From NCBI RefSeq assembly GCF_001625305.1, contig NW_017804054.1, forward strand, positions 395,648-459,647: a DNA stretch of 64,000 nt. Reading direction: 5' to 3'. Shown here piece by piece: positions 10,401 through 25,400 of the stretch. A program made the position numbers and the translations under genes. The stretch is from Branchiostoma belcheri. Taxonomy: Eukaryota; Chordata; Leptocardii; Amphioxiformes; Branchiostomatidae. The notes beneath the pieces are model-generated. The model was given only the letters and a program-made list of their open reading frames with translations. It made no database searches and was not told the origin of the DNA. The first letter of the stretch is position 1. Each line of letters begins with the position of its first letter.

Positions 10401-13400
10401 AATTTTTTCATGAGATTCAGAAACATCCCTAATGCATTAACATAACATGGAATTGAACGACTCACTTTTGATTTGGCTAATGATTATCAATTATTTAAAA
10501 TCAAAACAGCGTGATAATGCCTTATCAAGGAAGGGCATGCAGGCCCCATGCAATGGCGGTTTGGAATGTCACAATCACTGTCTTATCATGGATCATTCTT
10601 GGAAATTCAAACTGATGGTGAAAGACACTGAAATTCTTGAGGTCATGCTGTTGTATACAATTTTATTGTACAGTCCAAAATTTTAGATGCCTTTGGATTA
10701 AGATTTAACATCTGTGTCCATATTATCACCAGGGTCCATAATATCGCCACCTTGAGAAATAGTGTGCTTAAAGATATTTTTACTGCAACATACCCTAGGT
10801 ATGTACATTTGATGTGTGAAGGAGTGCATACCAAAAGTATGTTGCAGGAAAAATATCTTTAAGCACACTATTTCTCAAGGTGGCGATATTATGGACCCTT
10901 GTGATATTATGGACACAGATGTTAGACTTTAGTTTGAATGTAGTGATGAAACTACCTTGTTCCCATACAGTCCAAATATAGCTCCCGTAAATTCAGGTCA
11001 CTGCCCCCTTCCTGGCTACCCATATGGTCAGGACAACCCAAAACGTGTTTGAAAAACAAATTTGTTGTGTACAGATTTTCCCTGCAGCTGCAAACAGCCT
11101 TGACATGCATGTATACTCTGTCTTTTCCTGGGCTGTAGCCGAAATAACAACAGCCAGATGGTTGAAGTGCGGCGACAAACCATCCATTACTTCATTCATC
11201 TATTTTTAAACAGTGTTGTATGATATCCATAAAGCAAATGTGATATTGGGCCTTCTCCAGATCTCTGCAAATTAGAGGAAATTGGAGACATAAATAGCTA
11301 TGCAACATTGAATTTGTGAAATGTGACTCGGGAGAAAAATATGAGTTGGGAAGAAATGAAACCATTACTTTGTGCTACCCATCATGGCACACTATATATC
11401 TAATTGTCAGTTAACTTCAGAACTGGCAATTTGCCCATTTCGAGTCATTATACATAAGTCCGTGCCCAGTTCTCAACAAAGGTTTTTCATACTCATAGCG
11501 TAGGGTTGAGTACAGTCAAGGCCAACAATTGCTTTTTTTGAAAGCCATTATCTGCTGGTTGAAAGACAGCATAGCAGGTGCAAATTACAATGTAGGACTG
11601 TGCTATTGCTAAGTGGAACACTGTGTGCGAATAGAAAATGTATGGCAAGAAATCATGTTGGGTTTGCTTAGGGATTTATCTTTCCAATCCCCTTGTAACT
11701 CAGTGTTACCATCAAAATATCAGGAGCATTCAGAATCAGTCTTTCTCCGATACTAGTACAGATTAAACTGATAGAAATGCATCTCAGAGTTATAACTTAT
11801 ATGCAATGGAAAGGTGTGCATGAATATTCATTGACAATTCCATCTGCCTTGAATCAAATTCATGATGTATTTTGTAGTATCTACATTGTAAAAATTGGTG
11901 ACAAATGTTGTATTGTGTACATGTATTATTTACGAAATTAAGCAGCTGGATAAATTCTCAGAGAAGAGTCAGACATTTCATAACATCTACTAGCAGTATG
12001 ATCTTTCATCAGTAACTGTGAATATTATATTTTGTTATTTGTATATTATGATCATAATAGCAATGTATACATTTGTAGGTATTACACAAATAGAGATATG
12101 ATATCAATTAGTTAAAAATTACAAATATGTTTAATGATGAAAATTTTATAACCTCATAGATTTTGCAGACCAGGAAATACTTGTAAGACCTTTACATGAA
12201 ATTCTGGTTAACTTTCAAGCAGTTGGTATATGTCACAAGATTATAGTGGTCAAAACATTTGTACTGATGGCATCCTGTATTCTCATGATATTATACCCAC
12301 ATGGTTGATTTATTATTTATGATATTACTGACACATGTCCCAGATGGAAAGGGGTTTTTGGAATATGCAAAAAAAGTGATTTGGTCTAGATCAATATCAA
12401 TGAAGTGGCGGTAATTATATAAATGCACCTATATTCCATGGGGAGTTATAATAGCAGAATATACTTCTGGAAAATAAATTCCCTACTGGTATTGGCACTG
12501 GTATGTTTTTCAAAAAAGTTTTACAACAGTGTAAGTATTACTAATCAAATGTTCATGGTTTATTCAGATTAACATGTTTCAGTAAGTGAAATTTATGTTA
12601 ACTAAAATTTTAATTTTATATTAATATTTAATAAAATAAGAACATTAACGTGCATTGACTTGTACAATTGCACTGTATATTATTGTGAGATGGCAATTAA
12701 TAGTGCTCCTTCAGATTTAATGCATTTTCTAAAAATTTTGATTTCTGTTATTTTGTTTTCAGCATTTCACACATTTCTTTCAAAAAGAAAGGCCCTAGCA
12801 CTCTTTCTCTTGGATCCAATTGAAAATCTATTCAAATGTGATTAGATTTCTATCGTATTGCTATTAATCCAAAGAACAGCATTATTCCTTGAGCACATTC
12901 ATGGTATAGATTGGTTCGATGAAATTGTCAGGGAGAGCAATGGCCCAGCTAGAATGTCGGGTAATCATTCCCAACGTATTGATTTCCACCTTAAAGTGAG
13001 AAACTGGGCACTTTAACATGCATGGAATGGACAATTCCCCCACCCATTGTTGTTAAATCATGATTGTGGGAAGTGTGAGCATCGGTGTACATAAATACTT
13101 CATCAACACATTTAACCTTGACATTGACAGTTATTCAGGGTATGGAACAGAGTCAACAGACAGAACCATTTGTCAACATCATCACTTTTATCAAAATGTA
13201 TGTTCAACATTATCATATTTCCATTTGAATAGACATGTGCCTTTGGGAGGACACTGTGCAAACTGCTTGAAAAAATTCACCGGAATTAGTTATGCAGTTT
13301 TGTTTAATGGCCAATGCAAAAAGTGCCTTTCAATTCAAGTCTTATCAAGGATTTTTGAGAGTGGAGAGTATGGGTCCTGGAGCCACAACTGATGTGAGAT

Positions 13401-16400
13401 CATCGTATGAGAGGGCATTCATGGGATTGTCATGCATGTGTCTTGAAAAATTGAGCTATATCATTACGGACAATACTGTCTCTTAGATCCTTGTCAGCAA
13501 TTGGTTCTGTCACAGCCTGCTTGAAAATTCAGAGATACCAAAGTCGTACAATGACGTACAATGAATGTGGCTGTGCCATTACACAAAGCTAGTGGTAATG
13601 CCTGGATGTTTGTAGTCCAGAGCTCATACAAGTTTTGCACCCCCCAGTGCACATCTGTATTACATGGTGGGTTAATGATAATCTGTGCCTGGGGGACGGT
13701 GGGGCCTTTCCGTAACCTGACACGACCTTGGTAATCACCATACATCATATAGTGTTGCCCTCTTGGGGTCCATATTGTTGATGCTTGATGGTTACAATGT
13801 GTATCTGATTTCAGAATTTCATACTGAAATACAAATTCTTAAGATATGTCAATCTCTCTAGAATAAATCAAATATGTGTTTCTGATGGTACAGATGTAAA
13901 TTTTGACATAGATGCATTAACATTAAAATGCATTTAAATCATTCGCTTGGAGCTTTTGACCTCAATGAAGGGCATTTTCAAGAAACATGATCATACCCAG
14001 GTAGATTTTTCCATTACCGTGTTTCCTAAACCAAATCATCTATGGCTGTGTGTTAAAGGAAGCATGGATTAGAGTGCTTTTCAGTCAGATCACAGAGATT
14101 TTCCTGTGGATTTAACAGTTATCATTAGATGTTGTTTGGGCATTTTCTAGTCTTAAACACATCAACATGACATGTGTATAAATAGAGAATTTAAGAGACT
14201 CAATGTTAACAATGGTATTCAACACCTGCCTATGCAAGATGATTTAGGAAAAGGTCAGATACAGGTCTTGACGCAGTGTTTATGAAGCCACCTCAATATG
14301 ATGCAGGGGTGACCTGACATTTTGAGAGTACGATAGGGGTTGTGGGTTGGCATGAGGAGACGCAATTATAGAGTAAGTCAGGAGAGAGACCTGTGTGGAT
14401 GGTGGAGTCACAAGATGTCATACAGTCACCTCTCTGTTAGAGTTTGACCGTTGAGTTGGAAGCAGAAGCCACATATTGAGCCCAAGGTTAAGCCTTCGGT
14501 TCCTGCAGGATTTGAATTTGACAGTTGTGTATATTAAGAAGAGTAACAGCAGGATATAGAATTGATTCAGAATACAATAAGATGAATGCATTTGAAATGC
14601 ATGAACAAGCATATTTCAAAGGGCTTAAATTTCACATTTCCAGAGGAAGCATGCCCCAGACATAGAGCATGCCCCCGGAGATCATGTGTAGTCATGGAAT
14701 TGAATTTGAGTACTAGTATATAAACCAATGACATTTCTAAACTGCCAGTTTGGAGGGAGAAAGAAAATCATTCTTCACCAGTTACTATAACCCAGATATA
14801 AGAGCATTAACATGACAAGGCAGCAGAGATGAAAACGGAAATCTCTTTGTATCCCTTGTTACCATTCACTGACTACAACCTTTTCTCTGGCCACTGCACT
14901 CAATAAACACGCCAACATTCACAGTAAACACCCTGCTTTCCAAAGTCCCTGACACAGCACTTTGACAGGAATGTTTCATAAACATGGTGCTCTTTAGGCA
15001 TTGTGTTCCATCTCAGGTGTCTCTTGTCACACCTGAGAAAGTCAGGTATTAAGTGTCATGGCTATGGGTGAAGAGAAAGGTCAGATCATCCTAGTGGTAA
15101 ATACCTGCTAGGTTGTTGCTAGACTGAGAGAAAGCAAGTCCTTTCGTGACAAAATACGTCCTTAAATCTGGGGAGCATCTTCTTTTAAAGTCTGAGTACC
15201 ACATACTGATTGTACATGTACATGTATGTAAGGGGGTGGAGTACACTGCCTTAGTAAAGCCGAGACAGAATATCACCTAATGCTGGGTTCTTTGCATGAG
15301 CTTTGGTACCTTCTGAGTCAGACACTGATAAAGTTATCAGCATGCACAAATGAGGATGTTTCGAAGCCAATAAGTCATACACTACTTTTAAACATCTCAG
15401 GTAGAGCTTCTAATGATGGATATTATGGATAATTGGTGTCAATTCTCATAAACTCACCATGTACCCTTAGACTGCCGTATATAAAAGGTAAAAGAGATTT
15501 ACTAAATGCAGCAACTGTAATGACCAAATGAGTCTTGATAACACTGCTTGTGGTGATAATTAGGGTACTTAGTGGAATGTGGAGAGTTTTTACTATCTTT
15601 TTTTTAGACAAGCTTCCCCAAGATTAGGATAGTTCCTTTTGTATAGTATCAAAGGAAACATCTGAAGATGTACCAAAATAGTTGGTGTGGAATTTTTCAG
15701 AGCTTCTTTATCCACCTGGAATCTGAAAAGTTGTGGCTTGACGTTACTGTCCAAGTCTGACTGAATGATAGATGATACATGTAGACTGTGGTTGTAAATC
15801 AGCAAATATCAGACATGCAAGGACATGTAATCCCCTCTGGTCATTGTTTGATCATGCTGAAGACCTGACAATTGGTGATTCTCCAGTGATACTAACCGAA
15901 TAGATAACTGTAATTTTACGTCCGACATGCCGTGATCAAAGACTGCCATTGGCTTGTCTATTTCAGTTCCTATTTGATCTCTCTGTGTGACTATGAGACA
16001 TGAGTAGCTGTGCGTTCGATTCAGGCCCTCATTAGACTCAATACCACCAGCAGTCTGTGAAACAGACAGCCATAATGGCCTTTGAGGCACCACAAGGGGT
16101 ATGTTTTGACACCACATACAAATAATAGACTAATGTTTGTTTTCCCTGCAGATGAGACCAATTAGGTGATGAATTTACGGCAGACCTCCTACATCAGTAG
16201 ATAATCAGAAACCCTATTTAGCTCATTGAATATAAGTAAGTAGGTCAATTAGCAATTAGCATGTTACCATATGGTCCTCCTCACTCCCCTGTAATCCCAG
16301 CCCAGCAGTCTCCCTAGAGAAATTGATACTTCGTGGAGAACTGAAGAAAGTTTCTAGCATGTGAAGATACTGGGTACTATTGCTACCTGTATGTGAAAGA

Positions 16401-19400
16401 ATTTGTAAATATTGTAATGCAAAGGCTGTGGAAGACGAAATACATTTTATCTCAAATTGTTCCTTTCATAGCAACGCTCGAAATGAGTTAACTATTCAAA
16501 CTTCTACAATTTATCCCAATTTTACTAAACTTACAGACCAGGAAAAAACTATTCTTCCTTTAACTTCCCAAAACCCACTAATTTTAGAAAAGGTGGGACA
16601 TTACGTCTTCCATAGTCTAAAAAAGAGAAGTCAAACCCCTTAGACATAGTTTTAGACATGTAGATTATCATTTTATCTTACCTTTTATCATGTAGATTTT
16701 TAGTTATTTTATACTACGTTTCATTGTCATTGTTCTTTTATGTTTGTAATCTGCAATTAGCCCCCCGGGCATGAATTTGCAATAAACTTCTATTGAGTCT
16801 TGACATGTTCATAGTAGTTTTATTCTCCCAGTTTCTGTGGTGACCTTTTATTTCAACATCACAATACCACATACACAAGTTTCGTATTCCTACTGTTACA
16901 GTAGTACACAATTCTTTCAACTGCGAACTGCAAACACTGCATAAAGCGCAAAAAAAAAACATGTCCCTGCAAAAATAAATGAATTTACAGCAGTGTTTCA
17001 ATGGCATAGCCATAGATCCTTGAATCATACTCAGTGAGAAGAGACAGAAGTGAGAAGAAAAACTCCCTTCAATGAATCATGGGAACCTAATGTTTTTGTG
17101 GAAAGGTTACAGTTCATGCATGGCTGGCAAGCAAGTTGTTTTTGTCCCAGTGTGTTGTCAACAAGTCGTGGACATGCACAATTCATCAGAATGGGGGCAA
17201 ACATGAAAGGAATTAGTGACATTCTGAATTCCTTCTGCCGTCACTGGTTTTCCTGTTGACAAAATCTTATACCAACTAGTAGGCTCAGTAGGACTCAGCA
17301 ACAGCAACCATTGAAAATAATGTTCTTTGGACTTGTAACTTGTTTAGATTAAGTTAGATAAAGGCATCTCTGTTAATGTAGTCCTATTGAAGAATGCTAT
17401 TTCTTAAATTCAGCTTTCTAGAACAAAAACTGTCCTTCTGTCCTGAAATTGTTCCTGTTCCGAATAAAAAAAATTTTTCTTAATTCGGATATACATGTAG
17501 TCAGGGTAAAAGGAAAATCTGTGATTCCTGACTTTACAGGTCAATGAACTTTGGTAGCATAGAGCTGTTATAGAAGCTCCCTTCTAAGACTACATCTGGC
17601 TCAGTTTTGTGTGCTAACTGCCCTCCATGTATGCTCAAGGGGTAGAGGCACTTAACCATGTGATTGGCATGTTGACATGTGGTCACACATGTACATAATC
17701 AATCTGTTTAGGTGTGTATACTTTAATATAATGTATACTACTTGGTGGATAGAGCACAGAAAATGTCAGTATGTTTTGCTGTTATTGTTAAAGGTCTACT
17801 TCAAAGTTTGTAATGACTTCTGGGAAATGTGCAGTCTTCAGCTCCCTGAATTCCCCCATGACTACCACCATATTCTTACTGGCTCCATACATGATGATGA
17901 GAACTTCTTGTTATCCTCTGTCCTGTTTGACCGCCTGTCAGTCTGTCTGTCAATCACCAACGTGCTGTCAACCTGCCACATGTCTGGACAAAAAGATACA
18001 CAAACATGAGTATTGAGCCACTTTGTTGGGCCACTATGAACTTTAGAATGAAGAATGTCATATTACATTGCTTCTGGTGATTTCCTTTCACGTCCGTGGG
18101 AGGAAGTCTGAAGTTTTGCGAACAAAGTTCAAGTTCCAGCCAACTCAGAATTGGTTTTTTGAGGTAATGTGCTACATGCCCTTTAAGGAGCCAGGCAAGC
18201 TTGAAGTAAACAAGATGGACCAAGGAAAATGGAGATCTTTCTAAGGCCAACTTTCATATATCATTACTATGACCTCTAAACCCAGACGGCCTCACATTTC
18301 ACAGGCAAGTGGCAAACATCAATACTGGGAAGGGGGCACATGTGGGCATGTGTGGGAAGTCATCAATTCTCAACACAAGGGGTCAATCAGTAATAACTCA
18401 GGCAGGGTGGGCCAGTCAGTGGTATTCTGTCAATACATTTACTTTTGTAGAGGTCTAACTAAGCACGCTATTAGAACGGAAACCGAATGCGACCTCAGGT
18501 CGGAGGTCAGAAGTCATTTCCGTGCAGTCAATTAACTGATTTGGTTCTGCGCCCCAAATACTGACTATTACCCCGTGAAGGAGGTCAGGACCTCCGGACG
18601 GAGTGTTGTGATCGGCTGATTTTTCATGTTCGCAGTCAAAACACTGGGTTCTCTTTGTGTAATCGGCACGCAATTTTATACGCCGTCTGCGGGCATGCCC
18701 GTGTTGATGCACGAATGTGTATTTTTGCCGTTGCTGCTTTCGCGGTCAATGTAATATTGCAGACGCACCCCTACAATTACGAGGCGAATTGGAATGGTCC
18801 AGAAAAACGCGTTGTTGGGAATAGCAGTGGGGGGGGTGGAACTTCATGCAGATACGGGGTGGTTTTGATAAGTGGTTCCAGATGTTTTTGCCCATGCTTA
18901 AGAGATGCCAGGTTTTTTTGAAGATGTTCGCAGCCAAAAATGCATTCTTCCGTACGTCNNNNNNNNNNNNNNNNNNNNCTCTTTAGGCATTGTGTTCCAT
19001 CTCAGGTGTCTCTTGTCACACCTGAGAAAGTCAGGTATTAAATGTCATGGCTATGGGTGAAGAGAAAGGTCAGATCATCCTTGTGGTGAATACCTGCTAG
19101 GTTGTTGCTAGACTGAGAGAAAGCAAGTCCTTTCGTGACAAAATACGTCCTTAAATCTGAGGAGCATCTTCTTTAAAAGTCTGAGTACCACATACTGATT
19201 GTACATGTATCTAAGGGGGTGGAGTACACTTCCTTAGTAAAGCCGAGACAGAATATCACCTAATGCTGGGCTCTTTGCACAAGCTTTGGTATCTTCTGAG
19301 TCAGACACTGATAAAGTTATCAGCATGCACAAATGAGGATGTTTCGAAGCCAATAAGTCATACACTACTTTTACACATCTCAGGTAGAGCTTTTAATGAT

Positions 19401-22400
19401 GGATATTATGGATAATTGGTGTCAATTCTCATAAACTCACCACGTACCCTTAGACTGTCGTATATAAAAGGTAAAAGAGATTTACTAAATGCAGCAACTG
19501 TAATGACTAAATGAGTCTTGATAACACTGCTTGTGGTGATAATTAGGGTACTTAGTGGAATGTGGAGAGTTTTTACTATCTTTTTTTAGACAAGCTTCCC
19601 CAAGATTAGGATAGTTCCTTTTGTATAGTATCAAAGGAAACATCTGAAGATGTACCAAAATAGTTGGTGTGGAATTTTTCAGAGCTTCTTTATCCACCTG
19701 GGATCTGAAAAGTTGTGGCTTGATGTTGCTGTCCAAGTCTGACTGAATGATAGATGATACATGTCGACTGTGGTAGTAAATCAGCAAATATCAGACATGC
19801 AAAGACATGTAATCCCCTCTGGTCATTGTTTGATCATGCTGAAGACCTGACAATTGGTGATTCTCCAGTGATACTAACCGAATAGATAACTGTAATTTTA
19901 CGTCCGACATGCCGTGATCAAAGACTGCCATTGGCTTGTCTATTTCAGTTCCTATTTGATCTCTCTGTGTGACTATGAGACATGAGTGGCCGTGCGTTCG
20001 ATTCAGGCCCTCATTAGACTCAATACCACCAGCAGTCTGTGAAACAGACAGCCATAATGGCCTTTGAGGCACCACAAGGGGTATGTTTTGACACCACATA
20101 CAAATAATAGACTAATGTTTGTTTTCCCTGCTGATGAGACCAATTAGGTGATGAATTTACGGCAGACCTCCTACATCAGTAGATAATCAGAAACCCTATT
20201 TAGCTCATTGAATATAAGTAAGTAGGTCAATTAGCAATTAGCATGTTACCATATGGTCCTTCTCACTCCCCTGTAATTCCAGCCCAGCAGTCTCCCTAGA
20301 GAAATTGATACTTTGTGGAGAACTGAAGGAAGTTTCTAGCATGTGAAGATACTGGCCAGTACTATTAAGTCTTGACAAAAAAATGTTGATAATGATAGTA
20401 GTTTTATTCTCCCAGTTTCTGTGGTGACCTTTTATTTCAACATCACAATACCACATACACAAGTTTCGTATTCCTACTGTTACAGTAGTACACAATCCTT
20501 TAAACTGCAAACTTCAAAGCACAAAAAAAAACTGTCCACTCCAATTGAAAAACATGTCCCTGCAAAAATAAATGAATTTACAGCAGCGTTTCAATGGTAT
20601 AGATCCATGGATCATACTCAATGAGAAGAGACATAAGAAGATGAAGAGAAACTCCCTTCAATGAATCATGGGAAGGTAATGTTTTTGTGGAAAGGTTACA
20701 GTTCATGCATGGCTGGCAAGCAAGTTGTTTTTGTCCCAGAGTGTGTTGTCAACAAGTCGTGGACATGCACAATTCATCAGAATGGGGGCAAACATGAAAG
20801 GAATTAGTGACATTCTGAATTCCTTCTGCTGTCAGCGGTTTTCCTGTTGACAACATCTTACACCAACTAGTAGGCTCGGTAGGACTCAGCAACCATTGAA
20901 AATAATGTTCTTTGGACTTGTATCTTCCTTAGATTAAGTTAGATCTCTCTGTTAATGTAGTCCTATTGAAGAATGCTATTTCTTAAATTCAGCTTTCTAG
21001 AACAAAAACTGTCCTACTGTCCGGAAATTGTTCCTGTTCCGTTTTTTTCTTAATTTGGATAGTCAGGGTAAAAGGAAAATTGTGATTCCTGACTTTACAG
21101 GTCCCTTCTAACTACATCTGGCTCAGTTTTGTGTGCTAACTGCCCCCCATGTACAAATGTATGCTCAAGGGGTAGAGGCACTTAACCATGTGATTGGCAT
21201 GTTGACATGTGGTTGCACATGTACATAATCTATTTGTTTAGGTGTTTATACTTTAATATATTATGTATACCACTTGATGGATAAAAACATAGAAAATGTC
21301 AGTATGTTTTACTGTTAAAGGCCTACTTCAAAGTTTGTAATGACAAGAACAAGAAATGAGAGATTTGCAGACCTCCAGGAAAAAAATGTGCAGTCTTCAG
21401 CTTTCTGAATTCCCCCATGACTACCACCATATTCTTGCTGGCTCCATACATGATGATGAGAACTTCTTGTTCACTCCATATCCTCTGTCCTGTTTGACTG
21501 CCTGTCAGTCTGTCTGTCAATCGCCAACGTGCTGTCAACCTGCCACATGTCTGGACAAAAAGATACACAAACATGAGTATTGAGCCACTTTGTTGGGCCA
21601 CTATGAACTTTAGAATGAAGAATGTCATATTACATTGCTTCTGGTGAGAGCACTTGATTCCATAACATTAAGGATTTCCTTTCACATCCGTGGGAGGAAG
21701 TTGGGAGGAAGTCTGAAGTTTTAAGAACAAAGTTCAAGTTCTAGCCAACTCAGAATTGGTTTTTCGAGGTAATGTGCTACATGCCCTTTAAGGAGCCAGG
21801 CAAGCTTGAAGTAAACAAGATGGACCAAGGAAAATGGAGACCTTTCTAAGGCCAACTTTCATACATCATTACTATGACCTCTAAACCCAGATCGGCCTCA
21901 CATTTCACAGGCAAGTGGCAAACATCAATACTGGGAAGGGGGCACATGTGGGCATGTGTGGGAAGTCATCACTTCTCAACACAAGGGGTCAATCAGTAAT
22001 AACTCAGGCAGGGTGGTCCAGTCTTTGGTATTCTGTCAATACATTTACTTTTGTGGCGGTTTTATTTTACGTTAGGAGGAAAAATTAGCCTTCAAGTTGA
22101 AACATTTGTGAACAGAAATATCCAAATTCATGAATATTATAGCAATCAATAAATTTTACTTTGAGGGAGACTGGGAATTTCACCATCAACCATCTGTGGA
22201 GAAAATTCATGCATAATTCAATCTGTTTTCTCAATTATCCTAACGTTACCAACAATCAAGAAATTTTGTCAATTTGCAAAATCATAGGTCATTGCCAATT
22301 ATTTCCTCTTCTTGTAGCTGAGGAATTTTGGCCTGAGGGCATATAAGTGACAAGTTTCTTACTTTTCAAGGTTTTTCTTGTTTTGAAGTTACGTTGACTC

Positions 22401-25400
22401 CAGAGACCATTACCAGTTTGATATATGATGTGAAGTCCCACAACATTGTCTTACAAGTCAGAAACCGCAAGAGAACAGGGAAGATTCAAAGTCATCAATA
22501 CGTCAATGTCAAGAGCCGCAGTCTAATTATGGCATGTTTTCCCGAGTGACCAACGATGTATGTTGTAAAGGTTAAGCACTGTAACCATGATAGTAACTGC
22601 CAGCCTCAAGCAATACAGACATTTACACACAAGTTTGGCTCCACAACCTGCTTTCTCATTGCAGTATGTAACGGTGTTTGTATAAATACTTGCGGAGGCC
22701 CACTGGATATATTGGTGATCGGGTAAAATTGCGTGCAGTTTTAACAGAGCGTAATTGAAAGCTCTGTAGGAAATATTGGAAATCAGTGCAGTCTCACGTT
22801 CAGTGTCAGATTGCTGTCGGTGGGGAGGAAAAGTGCTGACTGCAAATTACAGTTTTGTATGCGTGTAGAATACCTATTACACTGTACATGTACATGAGCA
22901 GTCAGCTGACTAGGATCACCCATTTGTCATTACTTTTGGGTATAGACATATTGTTTTTTAAAGTGGTATGATACGCAACTGAATAACATCATACAATCCC
23001 CTCCAGAGTTCAAATACATAGAAAATTTCATGAAAACCCGATACACTTCCTAAAGGTCTGAAATCTCTGATTTCTTTTTAGAACAAATGATATTACAATT
23101 ATTAAAGGAGAATATAAACCCCTTGTTTGTTGTACTACTGTATATGTAAAAGGCAAGCCCATTGTAACATATAGGATATGTCCATTGGCAGGAATTTACT
23201 ATAAGACAATCAGACTAACTAAAGTGATGTGATACATGTTTAAAGTATCTAAAATTCGAAGTGAGTTGCATTATTTTAGGTGACCTTGAAAGGCTGGGAG
23301 GTGAAACTGGCGAAACAGATTGACTATGTAAGTAGGATTTTCCGCACAGCTCATGCCAATGTCACAGGCAGATAACATTGAATGGATCAGGCTTTACCAC
23401 AAAATCACCCAATATGATGCATTTCAGTGGGGAAATCCACCTCATATTACATGGTAAGCTGAGTACTTGTATATGGTAATGGTGTCTGCATCAGTAATGA
23501 GTATTACACACTTGTTAGCAAATTCTGCATCATTGGAGGCTGTTAATGGATCAGGGAGTTTTAAGGAATACCAATTCTCTGGGACAGGAGAGATTGCCTT
23601 GACATGGGGAGGTATCAAGCTTCTTATCTTGCACAATCAAACTTAAAACAAAACTTAGGGTACCAGTAAATGTTTAAATATTTTTATAAGTAACAGTACA
23701 TGGTTTGCTGGTATATTCCATTTCTGCTTATATAGCCAAAAAATCCTACATATTAAAGGCCACTAGTAACGAGAAAGAATGACACTTTCAATCAACGTCA
23801 TTACTGCAACTTTTGCCATCACTACCTCATAATAATACTCCTATGCATATTCCCCCTGGCATATAAGGCAAGAGGCATGCATACATACAGCAGGATATTG
23901 AAGACAAGAAATGGGATAACCTTTTCTGGGATCTTTCTGGGACCTTTGACCTAGCTTCCTGTCAGTATCCATGATGTGCATAGCATGTGAAAATACAGAA
24001 ACACAAGCAAACCGCAAAAAAAGACACATCAAGAAGGAAACCTTAATGCATGGTGGTCATGATACCCTGTGGGGGCTGCTTGGCCCAAAATAACCCAAAG
24101 CTCTTCTTGCACTGGCTATTTGAATAATTGTGGAGACAGTAGCAAACACAAGCAGAGTGAAAGTGATCTTTAACCAGTTAAGCTTACTGAAGCACTAATA
24201 TTCCACTGGTTATGACAGGAAAGATAGATGATATGTACTGGTTCATTGTACCAGGGAAATTCCCCTAGCTCTTTATGGTAAGTGCAACGAACAGTGGACC
24301 ACGAATTTTAATGTCCTGCCTTGAGGACACTTTTGTACATGGTATGCATGTTGGGTAAGTGACAACAGCCCCGGATTCAATCTCTCAACCCCTTGGTCCA
24401 GAGGCAGCGTCACTAACCACTGGACTATGCACGCTATATTGTTGTAGAAACCTTTCCCAAGATAATAGTTTTCTAGACTGATCGATAGACCTCATTGTCT
24501 GAAAGCATTTTGTCTTCCTTAAATCTTTGGTATGACATTTTATACCTTATTATAGGACTGTTAACTTGAAGGTCATGAAAACCCAAAATACTTTGTGGAA
24601 TTCTGAAATCACTGATTTCTTTTTTCTGCTTAAAATGAATTAACATGTATGAGCCCATGGTTTAAAGTGATAGAAATAAGATAATTCAAAATCTACAACT
24701 CAACTATAACTGTGATTGTTGATGTAGACATCAATATTGTATTTCGATGACTGAAGTCTTTAGTAATTGATTATTCTCATCACGGTTGTGCTCAACTTAT
24801 TTCCCTGGTAGCTCGCTGCCACCCCAGCAGAAAATCAATATGAACCCTTTTTGTCAGTTTCTTGTCTGCTCCATCTGGGAAATAGATGGCCTTTTCCAGT
24901 GACATGGGATAGATTGGCTGTGGGAGGAAGAATTTTGTTGCAATTTCCTTGCCTGACTTGTCCTGTTGAGTAAGTAAGTGCACCTGTTATCCAAGTAGTG
25001 ATAAAATATCAGCAGTCTCTCGATCTTACAGTGGCCGAGAAAAACATTAAAAGTCAGTTCTTTTAGTACAAAATTGCTAAATACATGTATTATGAAATGG
25101 AAAGAATATGAGAGCCTGAAAAGTTTTTTAATAATGGGCAGCTGTGGCATGAGTTTTATATGATAGTATGTGTTGATAATGTTGGTTATTCATATCAATA
25201 CCACTACAGCCCTCTGTGTATTCCATTTTGAAAGTCATCTGCGATGAGCTGTGGGCTCACTAACATATGCCAACCCTGGGAAACTGCAGCTGCAGACAGA
25301 TTGTCTATCAGCACGTAATAGAGATAAATGGTAACATTATAGTGGCTATCAAATAGTAATGCACTGTTATTCCAGCAGAGGGCCTTTTACAAGGAAATAT

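Noticed and set aside
15809-20099. Matching 102-codon minus-strand frames at 15809-16117 and 19791-20099, considered as a conserved gene
   Set aside because: Both lie in the duplicated block, so their similarity only reflects the duplication; no domain recognised.
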